Part shown: positions 61,619-64,000 of the stretch, one piece after another
Layout: every line of letters begins with the position of its first letter
Position numbering within the stretch: position 1 is the stretch's first letter
Origin: Saccharopolyspora oryzae
Lineage (GTDB): Bacteria > Actinomycetota > Actinomycetes > Mycobacteriales > Pseudonocardiaceae
DNA: 64,000 nucleotides
Direction of reading: 5' to 3'
Assembly: GCF_027853915.1 (NCBI RefSeq)
Contig: NZ_JAQGLA010000010.1
Location: 62,001-126,000 of the forward strand
Program-made: the position numbers and the translations under genes
The notes under the pieces: generated by a model
Told to the model about the DNA's origin: nothing
Database searches by the model: none
What the model saw: the letters and a program-made list of their open reading frames with translations, nothing else

Positions 61619-63670
61619 ATGACCGATCTGGACACGCTGTCGGTGAACACGATTCGCGGTCTGTGCATGGACGCGATCCAGCAGGCGAATTCCGGTCACC
61701 CCGGAACTCCCATGGGCATGGCACCGGTTGCGTACGCGTTGTGGCAGCGGTTCTTGCGCTTCGATCCCGCCCATCCCATCTGGCCCAACCGCGACCGCTT
61801 CGTGCTCTCCGAGGGCCACGCCTCCGCCCTGCTCTGGTCGTTGCTGCACCTGACGGGTGTGCGCGCGGTCGATCCCGACTACGAGGTGCTGGGCCGCCCT
61901 GCGGTGGCCCTCGACGACCTGAAGTCGTTCCGGCAGCTCGATTCGCACTGCCCCGGTCACCCCGAGTACCGGTGGACGAGCGGCGTCGAGGCGACCACCG
62001 GCCCGCTCGGCCAGGGAGTGGCCACCTCCGTCGGGATGGCGATCGCCGGGCAGTGGCTGGCGGCGAGGTACAACCGCGAGGACTTCACGCTCTTCGACTT
62101 CGACGTCTACGCGCTCGCCGGCGACGGCTGCATGATGGAGGGCATCTCCGCCGAGGCGGCTTCGCTGGCCGGGCACCTGCAGCTGTCCAACCTGTGCTGG
62201 ATCTACGACTCCAACAGGGTCACCATCGAGGGCCACACCGACATCACCTTCACCGAGGACGTCGCCGCCCGCTTCCTGGCCCACGGCTGGAACGTGACCA
62301 CCGTGGCCGATGCCAACGACCTCGATCAGATCGGCCGCGCCTTCCACACCTTCCGCGCCGAGACCGAACGCCCGACCCTGGTCCTGGTGCACAGTCACAT
62401 CGGCTACGGCTCACCGGTCGAGGATTCACCGCAAGCACACGGAACACCGTTCGGGCCGGAGGGGGTCAGAGCCACCAAACAGGCCCTCGGGATCCCACCG
62501 GAGGCGGACTTCCACATCCCCGACGGAGTTCCCGACTGGTTCGCCCAGGGCATCGGGGCGCGGGGCGCCGAGTTGCGCACTGCCTGGGAAAAGAGGTTCG
62601 ACGCCTACCGCAGCGCACATCCCGCTCTGGCCGACGAGCTGGAACGGATCCAGCGCCGGGAACTCCCGGACGGCTGGGACACCGCGCTGCCCACCTTCCC
62701 GGCCGACCCGAAGGGCTTGGCGACGCGCGATTCGTCCGGCCAGGTGCTCAACGCCGTGGCCGAGGCGATCCCCTGGGTCCTCGGCGGATCGGCCGACCTG
62801 GCACCGTCGACCAAAACCCGGCTCACGTTCGGCGGAGCGGGCGATTTCCAGCCCGACGACCGGTTCGGCCGCAACCTGCACCTCGGCGTCCGGGAGCACG
62901 GTGCTGCCGCTGTCGCCAACGGAATGGCGCTGACGAAGCTCCGTCCGTACTGGTCCGGATTCCTGATCTTCTCCGACTACGCCAAGGCGGCCATCCGCCT
63001 CTCCGCGTTGATGGAGATCCCGACCGTCCACATCTTCACCCACGACTCCATCGGCGTCGGCGAGGACGGACCCACGCACCAACCCGTCGAGCAGCTCGCC
63101 GGGCTGCGCGCCACACCCGGGCTGCTCGTCTTCCGCCCCGCCGATGCGAACGAGGTCGTCGAAACCTGGCGAGTGGTCGCCGCGCTCCGCCGGGAGCCCG
63201 CAGCGCTGATCCTGTCCCGGCAGGCCCTTCCCACCCTCGATCGGAGTCGGCTCGGGGCGGCCAGCGGTGTGGCGCGCGGTGCCTACGTGCTCGCGGACGT
63301 TCCCTCCGGCGAGCCCGAGGTGATCCTGCTGGCCACCGGCTCCGAGGTGCCGCTGGCCCTGGCCGCGCACGACGAGCTCACCGGTGAGGGCATCGCGTCC
63401 CGGGTGGTGAGCATGCCGTGCTGGGAGTTGTTCGACCGCCAGCCACGCGAGTACCGCGCCGCGGTGCTACCTCCAACGGTCACGGCGAGGGTCGCGGTGG
63501 AAGGGGCCTCGACGCTCGGCTGGGACCGGTACGTCGGTGCTGGCGGGGCCGTAGTCGGTATGCACACCTTCGGTGCCTCCGCGCCCCTGAAACAGCTGCT
63601 CACGAAGTTCGGATTCACCCCGGAGCGCGTTTCGCAGGTGGCCCGCGAACTGGTGGAGGCGATGACATGA
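61619..63670 (+). CDS. tkt: Transketolase
   Basis: The ATG at 61619 has GAAGGTGG about 7 nt upstream; 683 residues, full length. N-terminal TPP domain: SVNTIRGLCMDAIQQANSGH and PGTPMGMAPVAYALWQRFL, then ALAGDGCMMEGISAEAASLA near residue 160 (TPP/Mg GDG motif); middle Pyr domain with LHLGVREHGAAAVANGMALT near 420 (conserved Glu) and FTHDSIGVGEDGPTHQPVEQ near 475; C-terminal domain ending FTPERVSQVARELVEAMT. It transfers two-carbon ketol units in the pentose phosphate pathway. The stop overlaps the transaldolase start (ATGA). It may be a second, pathway-specific copy or the main one; the window does not show which. Confidence 0.95.
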   Translation: MTDLDTLSVNTIRGLCMDAIQQANSGHPGTPMGMAPVAYALWQRFLRFDPAHPIWPNRDRFVLSEGHASALLWSLLHLTGVRAVDPDYEVLGRPAVALDDLKSFRQLDSHCPGHPEYRWTSGVEATTGPLGQGVATSVGMAIAGQWLAARYNREDFTLFDFDVYALAGDGCMMEGISAEAASLAGHLQLSNLCWIYDSNRVTIEGHTDITFTEDVAARFLAHGWNVTTVADANDLDQIGRAFHTFRAETERPTLVLVHSHIGYGSPVEDSPQAHGTPFGPEGVRATKQALGIPPEADFHIPDGVPDWFAQGIGARGAELRTAWEKRFDAYRSAHPALADELERIQRRELPDGWDTALPTFPADPKGLATRDSSGQVLNAVAEAIPWVLGGSADLAPSTKTRLTFGGAGDFQPDDRFGRNLHLGVREHGAAAVANGMALTKLRPYWSGFLIFSDYAKAAIRLSALMEIPTVHIFTHDSIGVGEDGPTHQPVEQLAGLRATPGLLVFRPADANEVVETWRVVAALRREPAALILSRQALPTLDRSRLGAASGVARGAYVLADVPSGEPEVILLATGSEVPLALAAHDELTGEGIASRVVSMPCWELFDRQPREYRAAVLPPTVTARVAVEGASTLGWDRYVGAGGAVVGMHTFGASAPLKQLLTKFGFTPERVSQVARELVEAMT

Positions 63671-64000
63671 AAGCGACTCAGACCCTGCACGAGCTCGGGC
63701 AAAGCCTGTGGCTCGACAACATCACCCGCGACATGCTCGATTCCGGTCGGCTCCAGCACTACATCGACACCTACTCGGTCACCGGTCTGACATCGAACCC
63801 CTCGATCTTCGACAAAGCCATCTCCTCCGGCTCCTACGATGCGGCCATCCGCGCCGGATCAGCGGCGGGACAGCCGGATGAGGAGCTCTTCTTCGAGCTG
63901 GCCATCGAGGACTTGCGGCGAGCAGCCGATCTTTTCCTGTCCATTCACGAGCGAACGGACGGTGTGGACGGCTGGGTGTCTCTGGAGGTCTCGCCGCTTC
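63667..64000 (+). CDS. tal: Transaldolase, 5' part only (cut by the window end)
   Basis: The first 111 residues: LHELGQSLWLDNITRDMLDS, YSVTGLTSNPSIFDKAISSG and ELFFELAIEDLRRAADLF match the actinobacterial long transaldolase; GLTSNPSIF is the signature. The catalytic Lys lies beyond the window. Translationally coupled to transketolase, so the two act together in the non-oxidative pentose phosphate pathway. Confidence 0.93.
   Translation, partial: MKATQTLHELGQSLWLDNITRDMLDSGRLQHYIDTYSVTGLTSNPSIFDKAISSGSYDAAIRAGSAAGQPDEELFFELAIEDLRRAADLFLSIHERTDGVDGWVSLEVSPL

Noticed and set aside
1-64000. CRISPR arrays, rRNA genes, complete tRNA genes, phage structural genes and conjugation genes
   Set aside because: None was seen: no regularly spaced repeats, no rRNA-like stretches and no recognisable structural or transfer proteins.

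Overview
The window is high-GC DNA with many GTG starts, short ribosome-binding sites, ATGA-coupled genes and GC-rich hairpin terminators without long T tracts. It looks like a chromosomal piece from a filamentous actinomycete, most likely a Pseudonocardiales/Saccharopolyspora-type organism. This is judged from gene content and codon style only, not from a search.

Left edge (1-8.3 kb): an RHS/DNRLRE-type secreted protein interrupted by an in-frame stop, a SAM methyltransferase, a secreted PGRP amidase with LGFP repeats, a large serine recombinase, a second recombinase that is frameshifted and fused to an IS630 fragment, and about 550 bp of unassigned DNA.

Centre (8.3-43.2 kb): a large catabolic island whose readable genes converge on sulfoacetaldehyde. 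(i) Sulfoacetate branch: a SauU-like ACS-family transporter diverges from a CoA-acylating aldehyde dehydrogenase (SauS type) and a succinyl-CoA-ligase-like pair, proposed here to be an ADP-forming sulfoacetate-CoA ligase. (ii) Taurine branch: taurine:pyruvate aminotransferase, alanine dehydrogenase, a MocR/TauR-type regulator and possibly a GabP-like permease. (iii) A possible isethionate branch: an iron-type alcohol dehydrogenase with an MHS transporter and an IclR regulator. (iv) Common lower pathway: sulfoacetaldehyde acetyltransferase (Xsc) makes acetyl phosphate and sulfite, and phosphate acetyltransferase (Pta) makes acetyl-CoA. (v) Sulfite disposal: a SoeABC-like cytoplasmic molybdoenzyme in which the FeS subunit and the NrfD membrane subunit are fused, followed by an Mrp/ApbC FeS carrier and a LysR gene. 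An orphan CobS/CobT-like AAA-VWA pair lies beside xsc. Three IclR regulators, a MocR and a LysR sit among these genes, with visible palindromes or direct repeats in the divergent promoters.

Right of the island (43.2-57.3 kb): mostly accessory genes and relics, including a sulfatase tail, a third recombinase tail that forms a direct repeat with the one at 6.5 kb, an isochorismatase hydrolase, an SDR, a membrane protein with a pore-loop-like segment, a PaoABC-type molybdenum hydroxylase operon, an epoxide-hydrolase-like enzyme, an AI-2E family transporter, and a striking Gly/Trp-rich 62-residue peptide gene ending in a strong intrinsic terminator.

Right edge (57.3-64 kb): an NmrA-like protein, a complete P450-ferredoxin reductase-ferredoxin operon, and a transketolase-transaldolase pair cut off by the window end.
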